Shown: in pieces, positions 19,897-28,446 of the stretch
How the letters are laid out: every line of letters starts with the position of its first letter
How positions within the stretch are numbered: position 1 is the stretch's first letter
Source of the DNA: Enterorhabdus sp. P55
GTDB taxonomy: Bacteria; Actinomycetota; Coriobacteriia; Coriobacteriales; Eggerthellaceae
Reading direction: 5' to 3'
Length of the DNA: 36,663 bases
NCBI RefSeq assembly: GCF_009911695.1
Contig: NZ_QWKK01000016.1
Location: 1-36,663 of the forward strand
Notes under the pieces: generated by a model
Databases searched by the model: none
The model's input: the letters and a program-made list of their open reading frames with translations, nothing else
Told to the model about the DNA's origin: nothing
Program-made: the position numbers and the translations under genes

Positions 19897-21548
19897 TGCT
19901 CACCGCCCCCCAGGAGAGATACTGCCAGGCCCGCGCCCGTGGGCTTTCACAGCGCCAAGCGTACCGCGAGGCCTACCCGAAGTCTGTCAAGTGGAAGGAC
20001 TCGGCGGTGGACTCGCAGGCTTGCCGCCTTGAGAAGATGCCCAAGGTTTCCGCAAGGGTCAAGGAGTTGCAGGATGCGGCCGCAGAGCAGGCTGTCGCGT
20101 CGCGTGCGGCCGTCATCGACCGAATGGCGGCCCTGAACGCCCATGCATCCAAGATAGCCGTGGAGAGGGCGCGAGAGGGCTTCATCGACAAGGCGGCCAC
20201 CGATGCAATGATGGCCACAGGCTCCAAGCTGCTGGACGTTCTGCCCGACGATACGGGCAAGGCTGACGGCATCCTGAGGGTGTACGACTTCGGGCTGCTC
20301 ATCGGGCGCGCCTTCATCGACCTGCACCGCTCCATCATCGCCCACGAGTTCGAGGAGATATGGGAGGAAGGCGGGCGCGGCTCGCTCAAGACCAGCCACA
20401 TCGCCACCGAGATCGTGAACGGCGTGACCACCGTGCAGGGGCGCAATGCCCTCTGCATGCGCAACCGGACGAACAAGCTGCGCACCTCCGTCTATGCGGA
20501 GATCAAGAAGGCCGCCCGGAGGATGGGCGTGGCCGACGAGTTCACATGGGGCAAGTCGCCCCTGCAGGCCGTGCACAGGCCGACGGGCAACGTGATCTAC
20601 TTCTTCGGAGCGGACAACGTGAACCCCGAGGATTCCCCTCTCAAGGGCCTGGCGCCCGAGGAGGGCTATATCGCATACGTGTGGTTCGAGGAGGCCAGCC
20701 AGTTCCCCGGCTACCGCTACGTCCGCAACGTGAAGCAGACGGTGCTGCGCGGTGGCGGCGACCTGCCCACGTGGACGTTCCTCAGCTACAACCCGCCCGT
20801 ATCGGCCAACGCCTGGGTCAACCGCGAGAGCAAGCAGCCCCAGGAAGGCCGCACCGTGCATCGCTCGCACTGGACGGATGCGCCGAGGGCGTGGCTGGGC
20901 GACGCGTTCATCGCCGTGGCGGAAGCCCTCAAGGCGCGCAACCCCAAGGCGTACCGCCACGAGTACGACGGCGTGGCCACAGGCACGGGCGCCAACGTCA
21001 TCGACCCGGAGATCATCGAGGTGCGCCCCATCACCGACGAGGAGCGCGCCTCCCTCGACAACATCAGCCACGGCGTGGACGCGGGCAGCGTGCACCCGTG
21101 GGTGCACATCCGCGTGGCCTACGACGTGGACGAGGGCGTCCTGTGGCTGTTGGACGAGGACACGGCGACCGGGCACGACGCCCACGACACGCAGACCGCG
21201 CCGCTTCTGGCCGAGCGGCTGGGGCAGTTCGGCGAGGAGGACGCCGACCTGTGGTGCGACAGCGCGGCAAAGGGCATGATCCTGTACTACCGCCAGCAGG
21301 GGCTGGCGGCTCGCAAGGCGTACAAGCAGGGCGTCAACTCCCCCGCCGAGCGCGTGAGGTGGCTCAACCGCTGCTCCCGCATCGTGATCGACCCCGAGAC
21401 TTGCCCCCTGGCGGCCGAGCAGTTCCCGGCCCTCGAGTACGTCATAACGCCGTCAGGCGACATCACGGAGACACTGCCCAAGGTGAACGACGACGCGATA
21501 GACGCGGTGGGCTACGCCGCGTCCATCTGGATCAGGCAGGGGCTGTGA
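19896..21548 (+). CDS. Terminase, small and large subunit regions fused
   Basis: 550 residues from GTG 19896. Residues 2-65 read like the DNA-binding part of a terminase small subunit (LTAPQERYCQARARGLSQRQ, AYREAYPKS, MPKVSARVKELQD). The rest is a terminase large subunit: Walker A GGRGSLKT (159-166, Leu where Gly is usual), Walker B YVWFEEAS (261-268), then a nuclease domain with acidic residues at HGVDAGS (Asp395), LWCDSA (Asp455) and NDDAIDA (Asp532-Asp536). It would recognise phage DNA, cut it and drive it into the prohead. No separate small subunit gene is seen. It overlaps the portal gene (TGATG). Confidence 0.92.
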   Translation: MLTAPQERYCQARARGLSQRQAYREAYPKSVKWKDSAVDSQACRLEKMPKVSARVKELQDAAAEQAVASRAAVIDRMAALNAHASKIAVERAREGFIDKAATDAMMATGSKLLDVLPDDTGKADGILRVYDFGLLIGRAFIDLHRSIIAHEFEEIWEEGGRGSLKTSHIATEIVNGVTTVQGRNALCMRNRTNKLRTSVYAEIKKAARRMGVADEFTWGKSPLQAVHRPTGNVIYFFGADNVNPEDSPLKGLAPEEGYIAYVWFEEASQFPGYRYVRNVKQTVLRGGGDLPTWTFLSYNPPVSANAWVNRESKQPQEGRTVHRSHWTDAPRAWLGDAFIAVAEALKARNPKAYRHEYDGVATGTGANVIDPEIIEVRPITDEERASLDNISHGVDAGSVHPWVHIRVAYDVDEGVLWLLDEDTATGHDAHDTQTAPLLAERLGQFGEEDADLWCDSAAKGMILYYRQQGLAARKAYKQGVNSPAERVRWLNRCSRIVIDPETCPLAAEQFPALEYVITPSGDITETLPKVNDDAIDAVGYAASIWIRQGL

Positions 21549-22972
21549 TGGCGAAGGGAAACGGCGTCTACTCGTACATGGTTGATTGGCTCGGGGAGCT
21601 CGGCTACGCCCCGGACACGCGGATGGCCGGGGCCATCGCGGAGTGGGAGGGCTGGTACGCGGCGCGCAACGCATGGTACGACTACACCGTGCAGCGCGGG
21701 CAGGAGACCTTCCCCGTCCACCGGGAGTCGCTGCACCCCGCGGCGGCGGTGGCCGAGGAGTGGAGCAACCTGCTCATGAACGAGCGGTTGGACATCACGT
21801 CGCCCGACGAGGAGATGGCCGGCGTCATCGGGCGGCACTTCGCGGGGTTCGGCGTGGGGCAGGCCGAGTTCGTGGCCCGCTCCTTCGCCCTGGGAACCGG
21901 CGCGTGGGCCATCAGCGCGGGCGGGGTGTCGGGCGACGGGCTAGCCAACCCCCACGCGGACATCAGGATCGCTGGGTACACGGGCGGGCAGGTCATGCCC
22001 CTCACGTGGTCTGCGGACGGGTGCACGCAGTGCGCATTCGCCTCGCGCGTCGAGGTCGGGGGCAAGGACTACGACCAGTGCCAGGCCCACGTGCTCGTGG
22101 GTGGCACCTACCACATCCTCACGCAGCTGTTCGACACCAAGGGCCACCGCCGTACGTACCCCGACGAGGTTCTGCCCGACCTCGACACCAAGTCCCCGCT
22201 GCCGACCTTCGCCATCGTGAGGCCCTCGACGCCGAACACCCTGTTCGAGAGCTGCGCGATGGGCGCCAGCGTGTTCGCCAAGGGCATCAGCGCCATAAAG
22301 GCGACCGACGAGGCCCTGACCTCGTTCCTCACCCACATGCGCGTCGGGCGCCCCAAGATGTTCGTGGCCGACACCATGGTCGCGAAGCGCAAGGTCAAGG
22401 CGCCCGACGGCACGGACAAGACGGTGTACGACGCCTTCGGCGAGGCCGACGACATCGTGTACCGCGTCCCTCCCGGTGAGGAGGGCGCCAAGCAGATGGA
22501 CGTGATCCAGCCGAGCCTCTGCGTGGCCGAGAACGAGGAGGCCGTGAGCGCCGGGCTCAAGATGCTGGCGCTCACCTGCGGGCTCGGGGACAACTACTGG
22601 TCTTGGGACGGCAAGGCCGGGCTCAAGACCGCGACCGAGGTGGTCAGCGACTCCTCCATGCTCGTCAGGTCGCTCAGAAAGCACCAGAACGCCCTGGAGC
22701 GGTCGGTCGTCCGCCTCGTGCGCGGCGTGGCCGGCGTGTGCCGCCACCTGTGCGGGACGCCGGTAGACCCGTGCGCCGAGGTGCGCATCGACTTCGACGA
22801 CAGCATCATCACGGACGTGAACACCGACAAGAACATGGCGCTGGCGGAGATCAGCATTCTGGGCGTCCCGGCCCTCATTCGGCGCTACCTGGTGCAGTAC
22901 CACGACTTCACCGAGGAGGAGGCCGCAGAGGCCGTGCCCGACGAGGCCGCTGCCGCCGACCCCGGCTACTGA
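21548..22972 (+). CDS. Portal protein
   Basis: 474 residues, of the SPP1 gp6-like portal type, forming the ring through which DNA enters and leaves the head. Support comes from position after terminase, length, and segments such as WYAARNAWYDYTVQRGQETF, AEEWSNLLMNERLDITSPDE and LFESCAMGASVFAKGISAIK, with late GLKTATEVVSDSSMLVRSLR and an acidic C-terminus, all typical for this family. It overlaps the terminase and the minor capsid gene by one base each (TGATG). Confidence 0.88.
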   Translation: MAKGNGVYSYMVDWLGELGYAPDTRMAGAIAEWEGWYAARNAWYDYTVQRGQETFPVHRESLHPAAAVAEEWSNLLMNERLDITSPDEEMAGVIGRHFAGFGVGQAEFVARSFALGTGAWAISAGGVSGDGLANPHADIRIAGYTGGQVMPLTWSADGCTQCAFASRVEVGGKDYDQCQAHVLVGGTYHILTQLFDTKGHRRTYPDEVLPDLDTKSPLPTFAIVRPSTPNTLFESCAMGASVFAKGISAIKATDEALTSFLTHMRVGRPKMFVADTMVAKRKVKAPDGTDKTVYDAFGEADDIVYRVPPGEEGAKQMDVIQPSLCVAENEEAVSAGLKMLALTCGLGDNYWSWDGKAGLKTATEVVSDSSMLVRSLRKHQNALERSVVRLVRGVAGVCRHLCGTPVDPCAEVRIDFDDSIITDVNTDKNMALAEISILGVPALIRRYLVQYHDFTEEEAAEAVPDEAAAADPGY

Positions 22973-24750
22973 TGCTGTCCCCCGATCAGATCGAGGCCGC
23001 GGGCGACGCCGTGGCGGCCGTGTACAACGGCATAGAGGCCCGGATGCTCGACCATCTGGTGGCGGCCATGCTCGCCGGCGACGGCATCACCCGGCGCACC
23101 GTGACCGAGATCGCGCTCCTCGCGCAGACCCACGCCGGGGAGCTGCGCCGCATCATCGACGACCATGCCGGCGAGATCGACGAGGCGGTGCGCGCCACCG
23201 CCGAGGAGATGCTGGCCGCCTCCGACGCCGACGACGCGGCCAGGGCCGGCGGCGAGCCGATGTGGCCGCAGCAGGTGGCCGCCACCGTGGACGGTATCGC
23301 CCTCGTCCTCGCGCGCGACAACATCCAGATGGTGGAGGGCGCAAAGCAGGCGTTCCTCTCCGCGTCCATCGAGGCCGTGACCCTCGCCAACACCGGCATG
23401 GCCACCGCCGAGCGGGCGCTGCACCGGGCGGTGCGCAAGCTTGAGCGCGAGGGCGTCTCCGTCATCACCTACCAGGACGCCGAGACCGGGCGCGTAACCG
23501 TGCGCAACAAGGTGGACGTGGCGGTGCGCAGGCACGTCCGCACCCAGATCGCCCAGGACGGCGCACGGATGACCGAGCGGCGCATGGGCGTGCTCGGCGT
23601 CACGCTCGTGGAGGTTTCGAGCCACTGCGACAGCCGCCCGGAGCACCGGCCCTGGCAGGGCAGGTGCTACAGCCTCGTCGGGGATGTGGAGATCGAGGGC
23701 GTCCGCTACCCCGACTTCTACGCAGCGACCGGCTACGGCAGCGTGGACGGGCTCATGGGCGCCAACTGCCGGCACTCCTTCGGGCCGTACCGCCACGGCG
23801 CGACCCATGCCTACGAGCCAGACCCCAAGCACCCCAGCGGACTGCCCGGCGAGGAGGTCTACCGCCTGGAGCAGCGCCAGCGCGCCCTGGAGCGGCGCAT
23901 CCGCGAGGCCAAGCGGGAGGTGCGCGGCGCCCAGCAGGCATACGACGCCCTGGGCGACGCCGAGGGCCGCGCGGGCCTGGCCAAGGCGAAGGACGGGCTC
24001 AAGAGGAGCCAGGCGGCCATGCGCGGGCTGATAGCCGACGCCAACGCGGCCAGCAAGACCGGCGCGCCAGTCCTCCACCGCAAGCCGGCGCGCGAATGGG
24101 CAGGGGACATGCCGAGGGTGAGGAGCATGGCCCAGCTCGCGGCGGAGGGCAAGGTGTCGAGGAAGGAGCGCGGGGACGGCTACAGCGAGGACTACGCCGT
24201 CAGGAGGCGCGTGGTGAACGGGGCGGCGTACAAGGCGCGGTTCGGCGAGCTCGGCCTCCCGAAGCGGGCTGCGGAGACGGCGCACCAGCAGGCGATGCGC
24301 ATCCTGGAGGATCGCGACGGCACGGCCGGGGAGAGGCTCTGCGCCATCTCGTGGAGGACGGGGGAGCTCGTCGCCGACACCTTCGGGCGGCCTCCGGCTG
24401 ACTTCGCAAGCGGGTTCGCCGCAGAGCAGGTCGACAGGATAGACAGGGTGCCAGGAGGGGTGGTGCTGCTCCACAACCACCCGGCGAGCGGCCCGCCGTC
24501 GGCCACCGACATCTGCACGCTCGCGAAGCACGAGTGGGCCAGAGCCTCGGTCATCGTCTGCCACGACGGGGCGATCTACCTGCCGCGCGTCCTCCGAGAG
24601 GGCGTCGTGGAGGCGTATAATGAAATAATCAATGACGTCAGGGGTGCAAATCCCGCGGAATCGGACAGCAAGGCCGTAGAGAAGATGGCGCAGGACGCCC
24701 TTTACCTGGAAAACGAGGAGGCGAAATGGTTCAAGATCACAAGGCGCTAG
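22972..24750 (+). CDS. Phage minor capsid protein fused to JAB-type metallopeptidase
   Basis: 592 residues. Residues 1-300 match phage minor capsid protein 2 (MuF-like head protein), with SSHCDSRPEHRPWQGRCYS near 215-235 as its signature. A coiled coil follows (about 300-355). The C-terminal part (about 440-540) carries LLHNHPASGPPSATD with His501, His503, Ser510 and Asp513, the metal-binding motif of JAB/MPN-type peptidases, preceded by strands like ERLCAISWRTGELVADTFG. The peptidase could trim head proteins, act on the injected host, or be a toxin-like passenger as in MuF polymorphic proteins. The function is inference. Confidence 0.85.
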   Translation: MLSPDQIEAAGDAVAAVYNGIEARMLDHLVAAMLAGDGITRRTVTEIALLAQTHAGELRRIIDDHAGEIDEAVRATAEEMLAASDADDAARAGGEPMWPQQVAATVDGIALVLARDNIQMVEGAKQAFLSASIEAVTLANTGMATAERALHRAVRKLEREGVSVITYQDAETGRVTVRNKVDVAVRRHVRTQIAQDGARMTERRMGVLGVTLVEVSSHCDSRPEHRPWQGRCYSLVGDVEIEGVRYPDFYAATGYGSVDGLMGANCRHSFGPYRHGATHAYEPDPKHPSGLPGEEVYRLEQRQRALERRIREAKREVRGAQQAYDALGDAEGRAGLAKAKDGLKRSQAAMRGLIADANAASKTGAPVLHRKPAREWAGDMPRVRSMAQLAAEGKVSRKERGDGYSEDYAVRRRVVNGAAYKARFGELGLPKRAAETAHQQAMRILEDRDGTAGERLCAISWRTGELVADTFGRPPADFASGFAAEQVDRIDRVPGGVVLLHNHPASGPPSATDICTLAKHEWARASVIVCHDGAIYLPRVLREGVVEAYNEIINDVRGANPAESDSKAVEKMAQDALYLENEEAKWFKITRR

Positions 24751-24896
24751 AATGGGCTTTTACCATCGACGACACCGCCTCCGAGGCACCGCCAGTGCTC
24801 ACCGCCGAAGAACAGCAGAAGCATGACGCGATGGTCAGGAAGATCGTCGAGATGCGGAAGGAGCGCCGCAAGAGAGCGGGGGCCCAGCATGTCTAA
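24726..24896 (+). CDS. Small late-operon protein, unknown
   Basis: 56 residues from ATG 24726, within the last codons of the minor capsid gene and with GAGGAGG upstream; it ends eight bases into the next gene. An acidic first half (ALEWAFTIDDTASEAPPVLT) is followed by a basic helix (MVRKIVEMRKERRKRA). No family is recognised. Confidence 0.65.
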   Translation: MVQDHKALEWAFTIDDTASEAPPVLTAEEQQKHDAMVRKIVEMRKERRKRAGAQHV

Positions 24897-25254
24897 CGAC
24901 GACCTGCCCGTCATCCTCTACAAGCTGCTCGCCTACCTCTACGAGTGCATGAAGCGCGAGCTCCCGCCGTCCGAGTCGCAGGCGCGGGATATCTGCGGAG
25001 CGAACGCGACCATGCTCGCCGCGGCCGCCCAGTCGGCCGTGGACAAGGGGCTCGCCACCGGCATCACGGTGAAGAGGTACTACGACGGGGAGCGGGCCGT
25101 GCGGTTCGAGGACGCGATGCTCACGGCCGACGGCGCTGAGTACCTGATCGAGAACTCCACGATGCGCAAGGCCAAGGAGGTCGCGGGGTCGGTATTCCAG
25201 GCCGCCCTCGACGTTGCCATGGCCACGCTCGGCAGGATCGCCACTGGCATCTAG
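24889..25254 (+). CDS. YjcQ-like protein
   Basis: 121 residues. VILYKLLAYLYECMKRELPP, GLATGITVKRYYDGERAVRF and LTADGAEYLIENSTMRKAKE fit the YjcQ family, winged-helix-like proteins common in phages and firmicutes with unknown role. ATG 24889 lies inside the previous gene. It is the last gene before a strong terminator, closing the packaging/portal transcript. Confidence 0.75.
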   Translation: MSNDDLPVILYKLLAYLYECMKRELPPSESQARDICGANATMLAAAAQSAVDKGLATGITVKRYYDGERAVRFEDAMLTADGAEYLIENSTMRKAKEVAGSVFQAALDVAMATLGRIATGI

Positions 25255-25303
25255 CCCCACAACCCAGGGAACGACGGAACGGCTCACGATCCGCCCGTCC
25301 ACC

Positions 25304-25327
25304 AGCCCCGCCACGGCGGGGCTTTTT
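25304..25327 (+). terminator. Strong intrinsic terminator
   Basis: AGCCCCGC (25304-25311) and GCGGGGCT (25316-25323) form an 8-bp stem with loop CACG and run into TTTTT at 25323-25327. It lies between the YjcQ-like gene and the scaffold gene, so capsid genes need read-through or their own promoter, which I cannot identify. Confidence 0.85.
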
Positions 25328-25470
25328 CATGCCCTGGCGACACCTCCGGGAAACTACAGGATGACGCGAGGGGCGGCGGCAACGGCCCCGCATCGCCCGC
25401 CTGTGCGACAAACAGGCACCGAAGCGCGCAGAGAAGCGCGGCAAACAAACCCCGGGGAAAGGCTGGAAGA

Positions 25471-25971
25471 ATGGCGGACACGGATCCCACGAACACCACC
25501 ACGACCACGACGACCGAGCCGGGCGCGGCATCCGCCGCGGCAACCGCGCCCGCAACGCAGGCCGCACCGCCGGCAGAGCCCGCAACGCAGGCAACCGCGC
25601 CCGGCGCCACCATGAGCGTGCACAAGCACCAACGCGAGGTGGCCAAGATCGAAGCGGAGCGCGACGCCGCGAAGGCGGAGGCCGAGGGCTACAAGGCGCT
25701 CAAGGCCGAGTTCGAGCAGTGGAAGGCGGCCCAGGAGGCCAAGGAGGCGGAGGGCGAGCTCAAGGCGGCCGGATGCATCGACACCGTGGCCGCGGCGGCC
25801 CGACTGAGCGAGTTCGGCGGGGACGTGGCCAAGCTGAAAGAAGCCGCGCCCTACCTGTTCGCCTCGGAGGACGCGACGAAGAGCACGGGCGGAACGCCCA
25901 AGGGCGCCCCAGGGTCTGACGGCATCGCCAAGACCATCCGCGAGGGCGTCCGCGACAAGATTGGAGCATAG
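25471..25971 (+). CDS. Capsid scaffold-like protein
   Basis: 166 residues. A Thr run and Ala/Pro/Thr-rich N-terminus (1-46) precedes a charged coiled coil (REVAKIEAERDAAKAEAEGY, FEQWKAAQEAKEAEGELKAA; about 53-100) and a Gly-rich end. Length, coiled coil and position just before the capsid gene match phage scaffold (GP20-like) proteins that guide prohead assembly. ATG 25471 has AAAGGCTGGAAG upstream. Confidence 0.75.
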   Translation: MADTDPTNTTTTTTTEPGAASAAATAPATQAAPPAEPATQATAPGATMSVHKHQREVAKIEAERDAAKAEAEGYKALKAEFEQWKAAQEAKEAEGELKAAGCIDTVAAAARLSEFGGDVAKLKEAAPYLFASEDATKSTGGTPKGAPGSDGIAKTIREGVRDKIGA

Positions 25972-25974
25972 CCA

Positions 25975-26889
25975 ATGATCACACTTCAGGAGCTGGCGAC
26001 CAACTCCGACGACAAGCTCGTCCAGGGGTTCATCAGCGAGATCATCACCGACAGCTTCCTGCTGTCCAGCATGACGTTCGACGACTGCCTGACCAGCTCG
26101 GGCACGTCCGACCTCGTCTACACCTACAAGCGAGTGAAGGAGGGGAAGACGGCGGCGTTCCGCGCGCTCAACTCCGAGCCGGCCAAGAGCAAGCCCACAG
26201 TCGAGCGCGTCAGCACCCAGGTCGCCATCCTGTCCGACTCCTGGGACATGGACCGCGTGACCAAGGACGCGGCACCCGACCTCTACGCCCTCTACCTGGA
26301 GGAGTCGAAGAACGCCATCATCCGCAAGTTCTGCGCCACCGTCATCAACGGCGACACGGAGGCTGACGCCAACGGGTTCGACGGCCTCAACAAGGCGCTC
26401 GCCGGCTCCGCCACCGAGTTCGCGAGCGAGACCGACCTGACGGTCATCACCCAGGAGTCGGCGCTGGCCTTCTGCAAGGAGCTCGACACCATGCTCTCGG
26501 CGCTCACGCGCGACCCCGACGCTCTCATGGTGTCCCCCGCGATGAAGGTCAAGATCAACGCCATCGGGCGCGTCCTCGGACTCGCCACCACGTCCCGAGA
26601 CGACATGGGGCGCCAGGTGTCCGCATACAACGGCGTCCGAATCCAGGAGATGAAGGACGGCTCCCACACGACCGACGACGTGTACGCCGTCTGCTTCGGC
26701 CTCAACGAGTTCCACGGCATCACGCTCAAGGGCGGCAACGCGATCTCCGTGCACCTGCCCAACTGGGAGACCCCCGGCGCCGTCAAGACCGGGGACGCCG
26801 AGTTCGTCTGCGGCTGCGCCCTCAAGAAGACGAAGGCCGCGGGCGTGCTGCGCGCCAAGGCGGCCGCCGCGAAGGCCGCGAGCAAGTAG
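25975..26889 (+). CDS. Major capsid protein
   Basis: 304 residues, HK97-fold major head subunit by position and pattern: EIITDSFLLSSMTFDDCLTS near the start, VERVSTQVAILSDSWDMDRV, an E-loop to P-domain transition, FCATVINGDTEADANGFDGL (typical of capsids after the long helix), and MVSPAMKVKINAIGRVLGLA. No long N-terminal delta domain is present, consistent with a separate scaffold. The C-terminus ends in a Lys/Ala tail (RAKAAAAKAASK). It begins three bases after the scaffold stop. Confidence 0.85.
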   Translation: MITLQELATNSDDKLVQGFISEIITDSFLLSSMTFDDCLTSSGTSDLVYTYKRVKEGKTAAFRALNSEPAKSKPTVERVSTQVAILSDSWDMDRVTKDAAPDLYALYLEESKNAIIRKFCATVINGDTEADANGFDGLNKALAGSATEFASETDLTVITQESALAFCKELDTMLSALTRDPDALMVSPAMKVKINAIGRVLGLATTSRDDMGRQVSAYNGVRIQEMKDGSHTTDDVYAVCFGLNEFHGITLKGGNAISVHLPNWETPGAVKTGDAEFVCGCALKKTKAAGVLRAKAAAAKAASK

Positions 26890-26899
26890 GAGGCGGCCC

Positions 26900-27028
26900 G
26901 TGAAGACCACCGGAAAGACCGTGGCGGGGAAGACCGTGCGCGTCCGCGAGGCGGCCCCGAAGACCCGCCCCAAGGCGGCGCCGAAGGCCGCCCCGAAGAA
27001 GCCCGGGAAGGGCGAGGGGGAGGCATGA
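26900..27028 (+). CDS. Short Lys/Pro/Ala-rich basic protein
   Basis: 42 residues from GTG 26900 with TAGGAGG upstream, overlapping the next ATG by four bases. It consists of Lys, Ala, Pro and Gly (KAAPKAAPKKPGKGEGEA), like a histone H1 tail, and resembles the Lys/Ala C-terminus of the capsid protein just before it. It may be a head-associated DNA-binding or decoration peptide, or a duplicated tail of the capsid gene; both ideas are inference. Confidence 0.6.
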   Translation: MKTTGKTVAGKTVRVREAAPKTRPKAAPKAAPKKPGKGEGEA

Positions 27029-27390
27029 GCCTTCCTCCCGTCGCATACGCGGACTACGAGGTCTGGGGCGGAACGCTCGGGGAGGACGCCTTCGATGCGT
27101 CCCTCCGGGCAGCGGTGTCTGCGGTTCATGCCGTCATCGGGGCGAACGAGCCGGCGGACGCCGACGACGAGGACGCCTACGCCCGGGCGGTGTGCGCCGC
27201 CGCGGACGTGGATGCGGCCTACGGGGCGTCCGGGGGCATCGGCGAGGGCCTGGCGTCGGTGACGCTCGGCAAGTTCTCGGCCGCCCTCGGCTCCGCCGCG
27301 TCCGGGGCGTCGGCCTACGACGTGGACATGGCCCGGGCCGTGCGCCGCGAGCTCGTCGGGTCGTCCCTGCTATACCAGGGGATCGCATGA
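27025..27390 (+). CDS. Probable head-tail connector protein
   Basis: 121 residues, helical and acidic (FDASLRAAVSAVHAVIGANE, ADDEDAYARAVCAAADVDAA). Placement between capsid and minor capsid genes and its size fit the Gp6/gp15-like connector group that sits below the portal, but the sequence match I can see is loose. It overlaps both neighbours by four bases. Confidence 0.6.
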   Translation: MSLPPVAYADYEVWGGTLGEDAFDASLRAAVSAVHAVIGANEPADADDEDAYARAVCAAADVDAAYGASGGIGEGLASVTLGKFSAALGSAASGASAYDVDMARAVRRELVGSSLLYQGIA

Positions 27391-27716
27391 CCCCGCCCAT
27401 CCCCCGCCGGCTGCTCACGTCCACGGCGGTGGTGCAGGTGCCAGCCAAGGGCTCCCTTGGGGGCGTGTACGCCGAGCCGGTGGAGCTGCGGAGAGTCGCC
27501 TTCGAGCGCGCCCAGGAGGTGCGCCAGACCGGCTACCAGCTCGCCGACGGCCCCAGCGGCACCATGTACGTGGACGCCGTCGCCACCGAGGGGGCCTTCC
27601 GCGTCCCGGTCGGCTCCCTCGTGAGCGTCGACGGCTCCGTCCCCGTCGCCGTCACCAGGTGCGAGGAGCTGCGCTGCGGGGGACAGGTGCACCACTGGGA
27701 GGTGGAGCTGGGATGA
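27387..27716 (+). CDS. Minor capsid protein 1-like (head closure)
   Basis: 109 residues, beta-rich: TSTAVVQVPAKGSLGGVYAE, SGTMYVDAVATEGAFRVPVG, and VTRCEELRCGGQVHHWEVEL at the end, the pattern of the minor capsid 1 family (head-tail stopper proteins). ATG 27387 overlaps the previous stop. It probably closes the head after packaging together with its neighbours. Confidence 0.75.
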   Translation: MTPPIPRRLLTSTAVVQVPAKGSLGGVYAEPVELRRVAFERAQEVRQTGYQLADGPSGTMYVDAVATEGAFRVPVGSLVSVDGSVPVAVTRCEELRCGGQVHHWEVELG

Positions 27717-28042
27717 GCGTGAGCGCCGACCTGTCGGGCCTCGCCCGCATCGAGCGAGACCGGGCCGACATCCTGGAGGAGGCGGCCAGGCGAGCCGAGC
27801 TGGAGATAAGGCGCTACGTGCCGGTGGCGGAGGGCACCCTGCGCGCCTCCGCGCAGATCGCCAGCATGTTCCGCGCCGGGCTCATCACCTGGTCGACCCC
27901 CTACGCCGCCGAGCAGTACTACGTGCCCATGGCCCACAGCCACCCCGGCACCTGCGACCACTGGGACGAGGCGTGGGCGCGCGAGAGGCTGCCGGAATGG
28001 CTCGACTACGTGGGCCGCATCTACGAGGGGAGGATCGGATGA
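27713..28042 (+). CDS. Minor capsid protein 2-like
   Basis: 109 residues. RAELEIRRYVPVAEGTLRAS, WSTPYAAEQYYVPMAHSHPG and WARERLPEWLDYVGRIYEGR match the phage minor capsid 2 (HK97 gp10-like tail completion) family. It begins in an ATGA overlap and has the expected length and position, third in the head-tail joining set. Confidence 0.8.
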   Translation: MSVSADLSGLARIERDRADILEEAARRAELEIRRYVPVAEGTLRASAQIASMFRAGLITWSTPYAAEQYYVPMAHSHPGTCDHWDEAWARERLPEWLDYVGRIYEGRIG

Positions 28043-28434
28043 CCAGGAGGCTCGACCTGCTGGACGTGGCCGAGGCGCTGCTGGAGGCGGCGGGGATGCC
28101 GGGCGTCACCATGACGCTGGCGGACGCATCCAAGATGCCGGAGGCCACGGTCATCACCGCGGGGCCGCCCATGGGCGCGCGCCGCTACTGGGACGGCACC
28201 GGGACGACATCCCAGCGCCTGACCGTCATCTGCAAGAGGTTCGGCGAGGAGGCCGCGCTCGGCGACGCCACGGAGGCCAGCCGCCTCATGCGCCGCGAGG
28301 GCGCCCTGCTCTCCGCCAACGGCTCCTACCGGCTCGTGTCGTGCGAGGCCGAGGGGCCCAGGTTCGTGACGTGGGATCCGCAGGGCCGCTGGCTCTACGC
28401 GTTCGACGCCACGGTCACCTACGAGGAACTATAG
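28039..28434 (+). CDS. Minor capsid protein 3-like (tail terminator)
   Basis: 131 residues. LDLLDVAEALLEAAGMPGVT, then RRYWDGTGTTSQRLTVICKR and a C-terminal beta segment match the phage minor capsid 3/tail terminator group, which caps the tail tube and joins it to the head. It overlaps the previous gene and is followed after 12 bases by the tail tube gene. Confidence 0.75.
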   Translation: MTRRLDLLDVAEALLEAAGMPGVTMTLADASKMPEATVITAGPPMGARRYWDGTGTTSQRLTVICKRFGEEAALGDATEASRLMRREGALLSANGSYRLVSCEAEGPRFVTWDPQGRWLYAFDATVTYEEL

Positions 28435-28446
28435 AAGGAGGACACC

